Of a DNA stretch of 64,000 bases, positions 38,134-48,737 are shown piece by piece. A model generated the notes under the pieces. It did no database searches. It was not told the DNA's origin and saw only the letters and a program-made list of their open reading frames with translations. Each line of letters begins with the position of its first letter. The stretch's first letter is position 1. Origin of the DNA: an uncultured Pseudomonas sp. (GTDB lineage: Bacteria > Pseudomonadota > Gammaproteobacteria > Pseudomonadales > Pseudomonadaceae); NCBI RefSeq assembly GCF_946886105.1, contig NZ_CAMPHV010000017.1, forward strand, positions 1 to 64,000. Direction: 5' to 3'. Position numbers and translations under genes: made by a program.

Positions 38134-39282
38134 TCAGGGCGAGACTGGCGCGACCCCGGCGAAGGCGTCGCGACGAAACGCCAGCCAGATGAACACCCCG
38201 GCGCCAAGCGCCATCAGCAACGGCAAGGCATGCCCGCTGATCCATTGGCTGGCCGCCCCGGTGAGCAATGGACCGAACAGGCAACCCAGCCCCCACAGCT
38301 GGGCGATATGCGCGTTGGCGCGGACCAGCTCGTCGTCGCGGTAGCGCTCGCCGATCAGGATCAACGACAGGGTGAACAGGCCGCCGGCGCTGGCGCCGAA
38401 CAGCACCAACACCGGCCAGATCAGCGGCGAATGCAGCAGCAGCGGAATGCCCAGGCTGGAAAGCAGCAACACCACCCCGCAGGCGCGAAACAGATCGCGC
38501 CGGGAGACACGATCGGAGAGCAGACCGATCGGCAATTGCAGCGCCGCATCGCCCACCACCACGACGCTGACCATCAGCAGCGCGACGTCCTGGGTAAAAC
38601 CCTGGCGCAGACCATAGATCGGCAACAGGGTCAGCATCATCGCCTCGAAGGCGGCGAACAGCATTACCGCCCAGGCGATGGCCGGCAGCTTGCGGCAGAA
38701 CGCCGCCAGACCGCGTCCCGAAGCGCTATGACCATCCACCGCGGGTGCGCCGCTGCGCCCCAGAAGCAGCAGCGAACCGCCGATCAGCAGGCCGGTGCCG
38801 ACCCAGAACCCCAGGTCGCCGGTGGTGCCCAGGGCGGTCAGCAGCAGCGGGCCGCACAGCTGGCTCAGCGCGTAACCGGTGCCATACAGCGCCACCAGGC
38901 GCCCGCGCCATTGCTCCACGGCCAGTTGGTTGATCCAGCTTTCGCCGAGGATAAACACCACAGTCAGCGCCACACCGATCAGCAGGCGCAACAGCAGCCA
39001 CACCCCGTAATTCTGCACGAGGGCGAGCAACGCCACCGAGAAGGCGCCCGCCAGCAGACACAGCTGCATCAGCCGGACGGTGCCGAAGTACCCCGCCAAA
39101 CGGCCAGCCAGCGAGGCGCCGAGCAATACGCCGACCGCCGGCGTCGCCGCCATCACGCCGATGGCGAAGGAGCCATAGCCCCAGCCCTCCAGGCGCAGCG
39201 ACACCAGCGGCATGGTCACGCCCAGGGCCAGACCGATGCTGATCACCGCCGCGCAAACCGCGAAATAACTTCCCCAACGCAT
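38134..39282 (-). CDS. MFS transporter (YcaD-like)
   Basis: A 382-residue major facilitator with 12 helices. It begins MRWGSYFAVCAAVISIGLALGVTMPLVSLRLEGWG. The loop 2-3 motif is LAGRLAGYFGTVRLMQ, and the second half repeats it at LLSDRVSRRDLFRA. Family members like YcaD lack a known substrate. In P. aeruginosa a related MFS gene lies beside kauB. It is separated from kauB upstream by a terminator and a 115-base hairpin repeat. Confidence 0.88.
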   Translation of the reverse strand: MRWGSYFAVCAAVISIGLALGVTMPLVSLRLEGWGYGSFAIGVMAATPAVGVLLGASLAGRLAGYFGTVRLMQLCLLAGAFSVALLALVQNYGVWLLLRLLIGVALTVVFILGESWINQLAVEQWRGRLVALYGTGYALSQLCGPLLLTALGTTGDLGFWVGTGLLIGGSLLLLGRSGAPAVDGHSASGRGLAAFCRKLPAIAWAVMLFAAFEAMMLTLLPIYGLRQGFTQDVALLMVSVVVVGDAALQLPIGLLSDRVSRRDLFRACGVVLLLSSLGIPLLLHSPLIWPVLVLFGASAGGLFTLSLILIGERYRDDELVRANAHIAQLWGLGCLFGPLLTGAASQWISGHALPLLMALGAGVFIWLAFRRDAFAGVAPVSP

Positions 39283-39308
39283 GCCGGACTCCTTTATGTC
39301 TGGCCGTG

Positions 39309-39350
39309 AAAAAACAGAACGGCCGGGTTTCTGTGAGAAACCCGGCCGCA
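39309..39350 (-). terminator. Terminator downstream of kauB
   Basis: CGGCCGGGTTTC and GAAACCCGGCCG form a 12-base-pair stem with a TGTGA loop. On the minus strand it is followed by TTCTGTTTTTT. It lies between kauB and the MFS gene and should end the kauB transcript. No transcript is expected from the other side. Confidence 0.85.
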
Positions 39351-39457
39351 GGTGTGGCTCGCAAAGAGCCGGCCCCTCAACTCAGGGGGCGGACCTCAAG
39401 GGAGAACAAAAACGCTCTCCTAAAAATAGATTATCGACCGAAACCAACACCGACAAA

Positions 39458-39572
39458 GATCTCCTGGGCTAAGGCCAGACAAGGCGCCCCGGAGCTTTTA
39501 AGCGCAGCGTACTGCAGTACGTGAGCATTAAAAGCGAGGACGCAACGCCGTATGGCCGACGACCAGGAGATC
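39458..39572. repeat. 115-base nested inverted repeat downstream of kauB
   Basis: Outer arms GATCTCCTGG (39458) and CCAGGAGATC (ending 39572) enclose imperfect GGCCAGACAAGGCG/CGCAACGCCGTATGGCC. Inside these lie CTTTTAA/TTAAAAG and a central perfect palindrome, GTACTGCAGTAC (39509-39520). With the terminator it occupies nearly all of the 302-base kauB/MFS gap. It looks like a mobile intergenic repeat unit rather than a gene. Confidence 0.75.
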
Positions 39573-39584
39573 GTCCCGCTACCG

Positions 39585-41078
<1,494 letters not shown>

Positions 41079-41393
41079 TCGAGCATCCTCTGTCAGTGGA
41101 AAAGTGCCGCGGGATCGACCCGCGCACTGTCAATAATTCTGCAAGGCCATGGAGCGCCAAATTCTGCTGGCAACACTAAACCAGCGGACCGCACCTTTTC
41201 AATATTTTTTACAAAGAGCGCACAAAGCCCTTGTCATGTTCGTTTTATTAAACATAGACTGCGCCAGATCGTGCCGTAGGCCCCATTCTTCGCCGGCCCG
41301 CCGCATCCGCAGAAAAAACCGATCAATGCCAGCGGTGAACAGTAAAACCCACACACCGCAAGATTTCAGCTCGACCACTGACGGACCCCAGCC
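41079..41393. promoter_or_regulatory. Divergent kauB/cupin regulatory region with ATGTT-N10-AACAT site
   Basis: No gene is supported in these 315 bases. At 41236-41255 ATGTT and AACAT face each other across ten bases (ATGTTCGTTTTATTAAACAT) inside an AT-rich stretch. A half-site, AAACATAACA, occurs just upstream of the pauB-like gene near 32010-32025. It is a candidate binding site for PauR, by inference only. Confidence 0.4.
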
Positions 41394-41759
41394 ATGAATA
41401 TCGAACAGATCGTCGACTTCGCTCAAGCCACCAGCGCGCCCGAACATTACCGCCCGGCGGCGGAAAAAGTACTCAAGGGCGACCCCGAGCAAAGCGTGCG
41501 CAACCATTACGGCAGCCCTTGCGGCCAGTTCAATGCGGGCATCTGGGAGGGCGCGGTCGGCCAGTGGACGATCAACTACACCGAGCACGAATACTGCGAA
41601 ATCCTTCAGGGCGTCTCGGTACTGCGCGACCAGAACGGCAACGCCAAGACGGTACACACCGGCGACCGCTTCGTTATCCCAGCCGGCTTCTCCGGCACCT
41701 GGGAAGTCCTGGAAGCCTGCCGCAAGGTCTATGTGATCTTCGAACAGGCGCCCGCCTGA
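41394..41759 (+). CDS. Cupin domain protein (DUF861 type)
   Basis: A 121-residue single-domain cupin. The beta-barrel motifs are NYTEHEYCEILQGVSVL (motif 1, with His/Glu metal ligands) and HTGDRFVIPAGFSGTWEV (motif 2). The GxWEGAVGQW segment before them is typical of DUF861/(S)-ureidoglycine aminohydrolase-like cupins. It is divergent from kauB and may share its regulation, suggesting a small accessory role in polyamine or amine catabolism. Function is not established. A terminator follows directly. Confidence 0.85.
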   Translation: MNIEQIVDFAQATSAPEHYRPAAEKVLKGDPEQSVRNHYGSPCGQFNAGIWEGAVGQWTINYTEHEYCEILQGVSVLRDQNGNAKTVHTGDRFVIPAGFSGTWEVLEACRKVYVIFEQAPA

Positions 41760-41783
41760 GCCCATTCTCCTGTGTCACCCCTT

Positions 41784-41806
41784 GCCCGCCCCGAGCGGGC
41801 TTTTTT
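41784..41806 (+). terminator. Terminator downstream of the cupin gene
   Basis: GCCCGC-CCCGA-GCGGGC followed by six T, 25 bases past the cupin stop. Confidence 0.9.
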
Positions 41807-41855
41807 ATGGCTGCGCGTTGAGCCCTGAGGGCCGGCTCGGATAAATCCCGGGCAA

Positions 41856-41882
41856 GAAAAAGCCCGCCATAAAGGCGGGCTC
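41856..41882 (-). terminator. Terminator downstream of rpmB-rpmG
   Basis: GAAAAAGCCCGCC-ATAAA-GGCGGGCTC: read on minus, a GC-rich stem followed by TTTTTC. It lies 23 bases past the rpmG stop. Confidence 0.88.
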
Positions 41883-41904
41883 TTTCGACAAGGGGCGCGA
41901 TCAA

Positions 41905-42060
41905 CTACTTGATCTTGCCTTCCTTGTAGATCACGTGCTTGCGTACGACCGGATCGAATTTTTTGATTTCGATTTTGTCCGGAGTGGTGCGCTTGTTCTT
42001 GTCGGTGGTGTAGAAGTGACCGGTACCGGCACTGGATATCAAACGGATCAATTCGCGCAT
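41905..42060 (-). CDS. rpmG: 50S ribosomal protein L33
   Basis: A 51-residue L33 protein ([20 protein letters not shown], then [22 protein letters not shown] in two blocks, ending YKEGKIK). It is a small basic protein of the large subunit near the E site. It lacks the CxxC zinc motifs, so it is the zinc-independent form. It follows rpmB by 10 bases, the usual rpmBG operon order. Confidence 0.97.
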   Translation of the reverse strand: MRELIRLISSAGTGHFYTTDKNKRTTPDKIEIKKFDPVVRKHVIYKEGKIK

Positions 42061-42070
42061 GATTTGCTCC

Positions 42071-42307
42071 TTAAACCTTTTCGCCGCGGTTGCGGATTTC
42101 AGCCAGCACCACGTCGATGCCGCGCTTGTCGATGATACGCATGCCCTTGGCGGTAACGCGCAGACGCACGAAACGCTTCTCGGACTCGACCCAGAAGCGA
42201 TGATGCTGCAGGTTCGGCAGGAAACGACGACGGGTTTTGTTGTTCGCGTGGGAAATATTGTTCCCGGTTACCGGACCCTTACCGGTAACTTGACAGACTC
42301 TCGACAT
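42071..42307 (-). CDS. rpmB: 50S ribosomal protein L28
   Basis: A 78-residue L28 protein. It starts [20 protein letters not shown] and contains [12 protein letters not shown] and the [18 protein letters not shown] block. A basic large-subunit protein, first in the rpmB-rpmG operon. Cys5 is single, so this is not a zinc-ribbon form. Confidence 0.98.
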   Translation of the reverse strand: MSRVCQVTGKGPVTGNNISHANNKTRRRFLPNLQHHRFWVESEKRFVRLRVTAKGMRIIDKRGIDVVLAEIRNRGEKV

Positions 42308-42647
42308 GCCTCAGCCCTCTAAAACCACATGCCCAACCCGGCATGGGTTGGCCGCTTAACTTAATCTCATGGCGCTCTGCGCCGCGTTTCTCGAGGGTCT
42401 TACCGGCGACACCTGAATGCGCAAGTACCGGGCCCCTACAAAAGAGCGCTGCTTTATACCAGAAAGCCCTAGCCGCAACAAGGCAAAACGCACTTTCGCC
42501 GCGGAGCCGTGCCACCGCATCACGAGGCGATGGCGTGGCCATGGGCGGCGGCGGCCATCGACCGCTCGTCGCCGGGTTTTTATTAACCGTCGATGCATTT
42601 GGGTCTAGGATTAGGCCTTTGCCGAAAGTCGCCTACAGGAGTTGCCC
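42308..42647. other. Intergenic region rpmB/peptide-binding protein
   Basis: No gene is supported in these 340 bases. The rpmB promoter must lie near 42340-42470 on the minus strand. Towards the plus-strand gene there is an AT-rich stretch with TTTTTATTAACC and TCTAGGATTAGG (42578-42613), which could hold its promoter. I see no strong repeat or RNA. Confidence 0.45.
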
Positions 42648-44225
42648 ATGCGCCTTGCCGCCCTACCGCTGCTGCTCGCCCCTTTGCTGGCCCAGGCCAG
42701 TACCCTCAGCGTATGCACCGAGGCCAGTCCGGATGGCTTCGATGTCGTGCAGTACAACTCGCTGACCACCACCAACGCCTCGGCCGATGTATTGATGAAC
42801 CGCCTGGTGGAGTTCGATGCCGACAGCGGCAAGCTGCTGCCGAGCCTGGCCGCAAGCTGGGAGGTCAGCGACGACGGTTTGAGCTACACCTTCACCCTGC
42901 GCCCGGATGTGCGGTTTCACAGCACCGACTATTTCAGCCCCAGCCGCCCGCTGAACGCCGACGATGTGCTGTTCAGCTTGCAGCGCATGCTCGATTCGAA
43001 CCATCCCTGGCACAAGGTCGCGGCGAGCGGCTACCCGCATGCGCAGTCGATGCGCTTGCCCAGCCTGATCGCGAGCATCGACAAACTCGACGAACAGCGG
43101 CTGCGGATAACCCTCGCCCACCCCGACGCGACCTTTCTCGCCACCCTGAGCATGGGCTTCGCCTCCATCTATTCCGCCGAATATGCCGAGCAATTGTTGG
43201 CCGCCGGCGAGCCGCAACGGCTCAACAGCCAGCCGATCGGCACCGGCCCCTTCGTGTTCAAGCGTTTCCAGAAGGACGCGGTGGTCCGCTACAGCGCCAA
43301 CCCGACCTACTTCGCTGGCGCGCCGGCGGTGGACGAACTGGTTTTCGCCATCGCCCCGGACGCCAATGTGCGCCTGCAGAAGCTGCGCCGCGGCGAATGC
43401 CATATCGCCCTCTCGCCCAAGCCCCAGGACGTACGTAGCAGTGCTGGCGACACCGCACTCCAAGCGCAGAGCACCGCGGCCTTTATGACCGCCTTCGTCG
43501 CGCTGAACAGCCAGCACCCGCCGCTGGATAAAGCGGCGGTACGCCAGGCGATCAACCTGGCGTTCGATAAAGCCAGCTACCTCAAGGCGGTCTTCGAGAG
43601 CAGCGCCGAAGCGGCCAACGGCCCTTACCCTCCGAACACCTGGAGCTACGCCAGCGAGCTGCCGGGCTATGCCCACGACCCGGCCAAAGCCCGGGCACTG
43701 CTGGCCGAGGCGGGCTTGCCGGACGGCTTCAAGACCACGATCTGGACCCGCCCTTCCGGCAGCCTGCTCAACCCCAACCCCAGCCAGGGCGCGCAGATGC
43801 TCCAGGCCGACCTGGCCAAGGTCGGCATTCAGGCCGAAATCCGCGTGATCGAATGGGGCGAGCTGATCCGCCGCGCCAAGGCCGGCGAACACGATCTGCT
43901 GTTTATGGGCTGGGCCGGCGACAATGGCGACCCGGATAATTTTCTCACCCCGCAGTTCGCCTGCGCCTCGCTGGAATCGGGGCTGAACTTCGCCCGCTAC
44001 TGCGACCCGCAACTGGATAAGCTGATCGCTGACGGCAAGCGCAACAGCGACCAGGCGCAACGCAGCCAGTTGTATAAAGACGCGCAGCGGATCATCCAGG
44101 AGCAGGCGCTGTGGCTGCCGCTGGCCCACCCGACCGCCTATGCGCTGACCCGCAAAGAGGTCAGCGGCTACCGGGTCAACCCGTTCGGTCGCCAGGACTT
44201 CGCCAAGGTGCGCCTGGCACCCTGA
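42648..44225 (+). CDS. Periplasmic peptide-binding protein of ABC transporter (DppA-like)
   Basis: A 525-residue family 5 solute-binding protein. The signal peptide (MRLAALPLLLAPLLAQA, cut before STLSV) precedes VCTEASPDGFDVVQYNS and SYTFTLRPDVRFHST, typical of DppA/OppA. The C-terminal third has HDLLFMGWAGDNGDPDNFLTP. It binds dipeptides or similar ligands in the periplasm. No permease genes adjoin it, so it must use one encoded elsewhere, as orphan DppA paralogues in P. aeruginosa do. The start was chosen at ATG 42648, with AGGAG six bases upstream. Confidence 0.9.
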   Translation: MRLAALPLLLAPLLAQASTLSVCTEASPDGFDVVQYNSLTTTNASADVLMNRLVEFDADSGKLLPSLAASWEVSDDGLSYTFTLRPDVRFHSTDYFSPSRPLNADDVLFSLQRMLDSNHPWHKVAASGYPHAQSMRLPSLIASIDKLDEQRLRITLAHPDATFLATLSMGFASIYSAEYAEQLLAAGEPQRLNSQPIGTGPFVFKRFQKDAVVRYSANPTYFAGAPAVDELVFAIAPDANVRLQKLRRGECHIALSPKPQDVRSSAGDTALQAQSTAAFMTAFVALNSQHPPLDKAAVRQAINLAFDKASYLKAVFESSAEAANGPYPPNTWSYASELPGYAHDPAKARALLAEAGLPDGFKTTIWTRPSGSLLNPNPSQGAQMLQADLAKVGIQAEIRVIEWGELIRRAKAGEHDLLFMGWAGDNGDPDNFLTPQFACASLESGLNFARYCDPQLDKLIADGKRNSDQAQRSQLYKDAQRIIQEQALWLPLAHPTAYALTRKEVSGYRVNPFGRQDFAKVRLAP

Positions 44226-44347
44226 GCGCCGGTTAACGCTTCGCCCCGGGCGCGCTCGACTGGCCGCCCGGGATTGCCTGGCCGCGCGCCTTGCCTGGAG
44301 GCCGTCGGCTGTCGTCCAATAGCCTTTCCCACGCCGAGAAGTTCGTT

Positions 44348-44986
44348 ATGTCGAATCCCGCCCTCGCCCGCAAACCCCGCGCCAGCAGCCAGGCCCGCAT
44401 TGCCGTGATCCTCGCCGCCGCGCGCGCGCTGCTCGCCGAACAGGGCGTGGCCGGTCTGTCGATTTACAGCGTTGCCGAGCGCGCCGGCATTCCACCCTCC
44501 TCGGTGTACCACTTCTTCGCCAGCGTACCGGCGCTGCTCGAAGGGCTGACCGCGGATATCCACGGCGCCTTTCGCGCCTGCCTGCAACAGCCGATCGAGC
44601 ATGCCGAACTGCACGACTGGCGCGACCTGTCGCGCATCGTCGAGCTGCGCATGCTGGCGATCTATGCCGAGGACGCCGCCGCCCGGCAGCTGATCCTGGC
44701 CCAACACGGGTTGACCGAGGTGACCCAGGCCGACCGCCAGCACGACATCGAACTGGGCAAGCTGATGCAGGCCCTGTTCGAACGTCACTTCGCCCTGCCC
44801 GCACTACCCGACGACGTCGACGTGTTCGCCCTGGCCATGGAGCTGGGCGACCGCGTCTACGCGCGCTCGGTGCAGCTGCACGGCACCATCACCCCGCGCA
44901 TGGCCGAGGAAGGCATGCGCGTCTTCGATGCCTACCTCGGGCTGTATTTGCCGCCGTATCTGCCCAAACGGCCAACCGCGCCCTGA
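44348..44986 (+). CDS. aguR: TetR family regulator AguR of agmatine catabolism
   Basis: A 212-residue TetR regulator. The helix-turn-helix covers about 17-62 (ARIAVILAAARALLAEQGVAGLSIYSVAERAGIPPSSVYHFF). The ligand domain is helical. It lies directly upstream of aguB-aguA, as aguR does in P. aeruginosa, where it represses agmatine deiminase genes and is relieved by agmatine or N-carbamoylputrescine. A large AT-rich inverted repeat in the aguR-aguB gap is its likely operator. Confidence 0.88.
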   Translation: MSNPALARKPRASSQARIAVILAAARALLAEQGVAGLSIYSVAERAGIPPSSVYHFFASVPALLEGLTADIHGAFRACLQQPIEHAELHDWRDLSRIVELRMLAIYAEDAAARQLILAQHGLTEVTQADRQHDIELGKLMQALFERHFALPALPDDVDVFALAMELGDRVYARSVQLHGTITPRMAEEGMRVFDAYLGLYLPPYLPKRPTAP

Positions 44987-45032
44987 CCGGGCCACCGCTC
45001 CACGCACTGAAAGCCGCACGCGTCTCTACGAA

Positions 45033-45070
45033 TATTTATCGATATTTATCCGGATATAAATCGATAAATA
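45033..45070. promoter_or_regulatory. AT-rich inverted repeat upstream of aguB, probable AguR operator
   Basis: TATTTATCGATATTTATCCG (45033-45052) is followed by CGGATATAAATCGATAAATA (45051-45070). They form a near-perfect palindrome centred on CGG in otherwise GC-rich DNA. Further AT-rich half-like motifs (AGATATTTTC, TTTTTATCGACTATAAAG) continue to about 45121. It lies 150 bases before the aguB start, at the expected promoter. AguR binding is inference. Confidence 0.6.
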
Positions 45071-45220
45071 TCATTCAATAGATATTTTCTGCTTTTAATA
45101 CGGATTTTTATCGACTATAAAGTCACCCATCGCACACAGGCGTAGCTACCCGCACGGCAACCCGGCGCCTTGCCTGCTAGCCTGTAACGGCCACCGCTCA
45201 TTGCTCTCACGAGGTGATTC

Positions 45221-46099
<879 letters not shown>

Positions 46100-46103
46100 T
46101 CGC

Positions 46104-46163
46104 GTAGCCCGGAGGCAATCCGGGAATCCTTTGGAACATTGCCCCGGATTACATCCGGGCTAC
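46104..46163. repeat. Inverted repeat inside the agu operon (GTAGCCCGGAT type)
   Basis: GTAGCCCGGAGGCAATCCGGG faces CCCCGGATTACATCCGGGCTAC across 17 bases. It fills the aguB-aguA gap almost completely, and aguA starts 10 bases after it. It belongs to the same family as 15411-15486 and 33420-33486. Confidence 0.85.
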
Positions 46164-46172
46164 AGGTGAATC

Positions 46173-47279
46173 ATGACCACCCTTATCAGCACCCCACGCG
46201 CGGACGGTTTCCGCATGCCGGCGGAATGGGAACCGCACAGCCAGACCTGGATGGTCTGGCCCGAGCGTCCGGATAACTGGCGCCTCGGCGGCAAGCCGGC
46301 GCAGGCCGCCTTCAGCGCCGTGGCCAAGGCCATCGCCGAGTTCGAGCCGGTGACCGTCTGCGTCTCCGCCGGCCAGTACGAAAACGCCCGCGCCCGCCTC
46401 GCCCAGGACAATATCCGTATCGTCGAAATGACCACCGACGACGCCTGGGTGCGCGACACCGGCCCGACCTTCGTCACCGACGGCAACGGCCAGGTGCGCG
46501 GCGTCGACTGGCGCTTCAACGCCTGGGGCGGCCTCGACGGCGGCCTCTATGCCAACTGGGTGCGTGACGACCAGGTCGCCGGCAAGATCCTCGAGATCGA
46601 ACGCTGCGCGGGCTATCGCACCGAGGACTTCATCCTCGAAGGCGGCTCCATCCACGTCGATGGCGAAGGCACCTTGATCACCACCGAGGAATGCCTGCTC
46701 AATCGCAACCGCAACCCGCAACTGAGCCGCGAAGAAATCGAAGGCATGCTGCGCAGCCACCTGGCCGTCGACACGGTGATCTGGCTGCCGGACGGCTTGT
46801 TCAACGACGAGACCGATGGCCATGTCGACAACTTCTGCTGCTACGTGCGCCCCGGCGAAGTGCTGCTGGCCTGGACCGACGATCCGCAGAACCCCAACTA
46901 CCCGCGTTGCCAGGCTGCCATGCGAGTGCTGGAAAATGCCCGCGATGCCAAGGGCCGCCAGCTGATCGTGCACAAGATGCCGATTCCCGGCCCGCTGCAC
47001 GCCACGGCCGAGGAATGCGCCGACGTGGATCTGGTCGCCGGCAGCCAGGCACGCGATCCGTCGATCCGCCTGGCCGGCTCCTACGTCAACTTCCTGATCG
47101 TCAACGGCGGCATCATCGCGCCGAGCTTCGACGACCCCAAGGATGCCGAGGCGCTGGCGATTCTGCAGCGCCTGTTCCCCGAGCGCCGTGTGGTGATGGT
47201 GCCGGGCCGCGAGATTCTTCTCGGCGGCGGCAATATCCATTGCATCACCCAGCAGCAGCCGGCGCCGCAACGGCGCTGA
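46173..47279 (+). CDS. aguA: Agmatine deiminase AguA
   Basis: A 368-residue guanidino-group-modifying enzyme converting agmatine to N-carbamoylputrescine and ammonia. It begins [30 protein letters not shown], the family N-terminus. The catalytic Cys is in [11 protein letters not shown] (C-terminal), and acidic and His residues occur in [10 protein letters not shown] and [11 protein letters not shown]. It is the last gene of aguR-aguB-aguA. The REP hairpin just upstream may affect its expression. Confidence 0.97.
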   Translation: MTTLISTPRADGFRMPAEWEPHSQTWMVWPERPDNWRLGGKPAQAAFSAVAKAIAEFEPVTVCVSAGQYENARARLAQDNIRIVEMTTDDAWVRDTGPTFVTDGNGQVRGVDWRFNAWGGLDGGLYANWVRDDQVAGKILEIERCAGYRTEDFILEGGSIHVDGEGTLITTEECLLNRNRNPQLSREEIEGMLRSHLAVDTVIWLPDGLFNDETDGHVDNFCCYVRPGEVLLAWTDDPQNPNYPRCQAAMRVLENARDAKGRQLIVHKMPIPGPLHATAEECADVDLVAGSQARDPSIRLAGSYVNFLIVNGGIIAPSFDDPKDAEALAILQRLFPERRVVMVPGREILLGGGNIHCITQQQPAPQRR

Positions 47280-47330
47280 TCCGGCACGCAAGCCCGAAGT
47301 CCTGGCGACCTGTCGCCAGGACTTCGAGCA

Positions 47331-47522
47331 TTACTGCTTGATCTTGCAGGTACTGATACCCAACAATCGATAGGCCGGGCAGAAGCTGAACAGCCCGGTA
47401 GCCACTGCTACCAGGCCGATCCAGCCCCACAGGCCGATCACTCCGCTGAGGCTCAGGCCAATCAGGACCAAACCGACGGCGATGCGCAGGCCGCGGTCGA
47501 GGGTGCCAAGGTTGCTTTTCAT
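47331..47522 (-). CDS. DUF2892 small membrane protein (YgaP-like)
   Basis: A 63-residue protein with two hydrophobic helices (RIAVGLVLIGLSLSGVIGLWGW and GLVAVATGLFSFCPAYRLLG). DUF2892 proteins are membrane partners of rhodaneses and sulfur-handling operons, carrying the FxFCPAYxLxG motif. It ends the ArsR-YeeE-YeeE operon, overlapping the upstream gene by four bases (ATGA). This suggests a role in sulfane or persulfide handling. Confidence 0.85.
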   Translation of the reverse strand: MKSNLGTLDRGLRIAVGLVLIGLSLSGVIGLWGWIGLVAVATGLFSFCPAYRLLGISTCKIKQ

Positions 47523-47947
47523 AACGATCTCCCGATGCGCCGGCGTTCCAGCGCGTTGAACAGCCCCATCCCGGCCAACATGGCCAGAACGAACACAATC
47601 GCCTGCCAGTAACCGCTCAGCAGCAGCGCCAATGCCGGGCCCGGACAAATCCCGGCGATGCCCCAGCCGATGCCGAACAACAAACTGCCGCCGATCAGCC
47701 GACGATCCAGCCGCGTGTTCTGCGGCAACTGCATGGGCGCATCGAGCAACGAGCGCTCGTGCTTGCGCGCCCAGGTGAACGGCAGCACGGCGGTGGCGAC
47801 GGCCGCGGCCATTACCAGCGCCAGTGACGGATCCCAAGCGCCCGCCAGGTCGAGAAAGCCCAGCACCTTGGCCGGGTTGGCCATCCCCGCCAGCAATAGG
47901 CCGAAGCCGAACAGCAGACCGGCCAGCAACGCAGTCAGTTTGCGCAT
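47519..47947 (-). CDS. YeeE/YedE family sulfur transporter half (PmpB-like)
   Basis: A 142-residue integral membrane protein with about four helices. It carries IGWGIAGICPGPALALLLSG, whose Cys-Pro-Gly-Pro motif is the signature of the YeeE/YedE (thiosulfate/sulfide transporter) repeat. It pairs with the next gene as a split two-subunit version of TsuA-like transporters (PmpA/PmpB). It probably moves a sulfur species across the inner membrane, but the substrate and direction are unproven. The start MRKLTALLAGLLFGFG is at ATG 47947. Confidence 0.88.
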   Translation of the reverse strand: MRKLTALLAGLLFGFGLLLAGMANPAKVLGFLDLAGAWDPSLALVMAAAVATAVLPFTWARKHERSLLDAPMQLPQNTRLDRRLIGGSLLFGIGWGIAGICPGPALALLLSGYWQAIVFVLAMLAGMGLFNALERRRIGRSL

Positions 47948-47949
47948 AT

Positions 47950-48396
47950 TCACCCCCGCAACAGATGACGCAGGACAAACACCGTGCAGAAACCGGCGGC
48001 CATAAACACCAGCGTGGCCACCCACGAACGCAGCGACAGCCGCGAGATGCCACACACCCCATGACCGCTGGTACAGCCGGCGCCATAGCGGGTGCCGACG
48101 CCGACCAGCAAACCGGCCACGCCCAGACCCAGCCAACCGTTGTGGAACTTGATCGGCGGCAGCTCGCCGAACAGCCGCCAAAGCAGCGGGGCGAGCAAAA
48201 GCCCGAGCAGGAACAAGGCTTTCTCGCCGCGCCCCTCGCCGCTTTCCAGCACGCTGCCGAGCAAGCCGCTGATACCGGCGATGCGCCCGTTGAGCAGCAC
48301 GAACAGACTGGCCGCCAGGCCGATCAAGGCGCCACCGGCCAACGCGCTCCAGGGGCTGAACTGCTGCCAGTCGATAGCAACCGATGCGATAGCCAT
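47950..48396 (-). CDS. YeeE/YedE family sulfur transporter half (PmpA-like)
   Basis: A 148-residue protein with four membrane helices. The family motif GAGCTSGHGVCGISRLS contains the two cysteines conserved in the YeeE/TsuA fold. It lies directly behind the arsR gene (adjacent start and stop) and 2 bases before the PmpB-like gene. The set arsR-pmpA-pmpB-DUF2892 resembles BigR/SqrR operons, which handle hydrogen sulfide or persulfide stress. Confidence 0.9.
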   Translation of the reverse strand: MAIASVAIDWQQFSPWSALAGGALIGLAASLFVLLNGRIAGISGLLGSVLESGEGRGEKALFLLGLLLAPLLWRLFGELPPIKFHNGWLGLGVAGLLVGVGTRYGAGCTSGHGVCGISRLSLRSWVATLVFMAAGFCTVFVLRHLLRG

Positions 48397-48720
48397 CTAG
48401 CCCTCCTGCGCACAGAACAATTGGTAGAGCGTGTCGATCACCGCCAGGGCGGCCGGGCTGCAGATGCGGTAATAGATCTGCTTGCCCTCGCGCCGGGTAT
48501 CGACCAGACCTTCGCGGCGCAGCACGGCCAATTGTTGCGACAAGGTCGGCTGCTGGATGCCCAGCAGGGTTTCCAGCTCGCTAACATTGCGCTCGCCCTG
48601 AGACAGCTGACAGAGCAGCAGCAGACGATCCGGGTTGCTCAACGCCTTGAGCAACTGGCCCGCCGCATCGGCATTGGCCCGCAGTCGCTGGATATCGAGG
48701 ATGGTTTCTGGCGGATTCAT
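48397..48720 (-). CDS. ArsR family persulfide-responsive repressor (BigR/SqrR/YgaV-like)
   Basis: A 107-residue winged-helix repressor. The helix-turn-helix covers about 47-70 (LETLLGIQQPTLSQQLAVLR). Cys37 (LLLLCQLSQ) and Cys103 (LYQLFCAQEG) are 66 residues apart, the same spacing as the persulfide-sensing pair of SqrR (41/107) and BigR (42/108), from memory. It lacks the metal-binding ELCVCD motif of ArsR. It leads the sulfur transporter operon and probably binds the palindrome just upstream of its own gene. Confidence 0.9.
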   Translation of the reverse strand: MNPPETILDIQRLRANADAAGQLLKALSNPDRLLLLCQLSQGERNVSELETLLGIQQPTLSQQLAVLRREGLVDTRREGKQIYYRICSPAALAVIDTLYQLFCAQEG

Positions 48721-48737
48721 ACCGGCTCACTCAATTA

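Noticed and set aside
42663..44129. 488-codon antisense frame within the peptide-binding protein gene
   Set aside because: Low-complexity Ala/Gln/Val composition and no domain; the sense gene is well supported.
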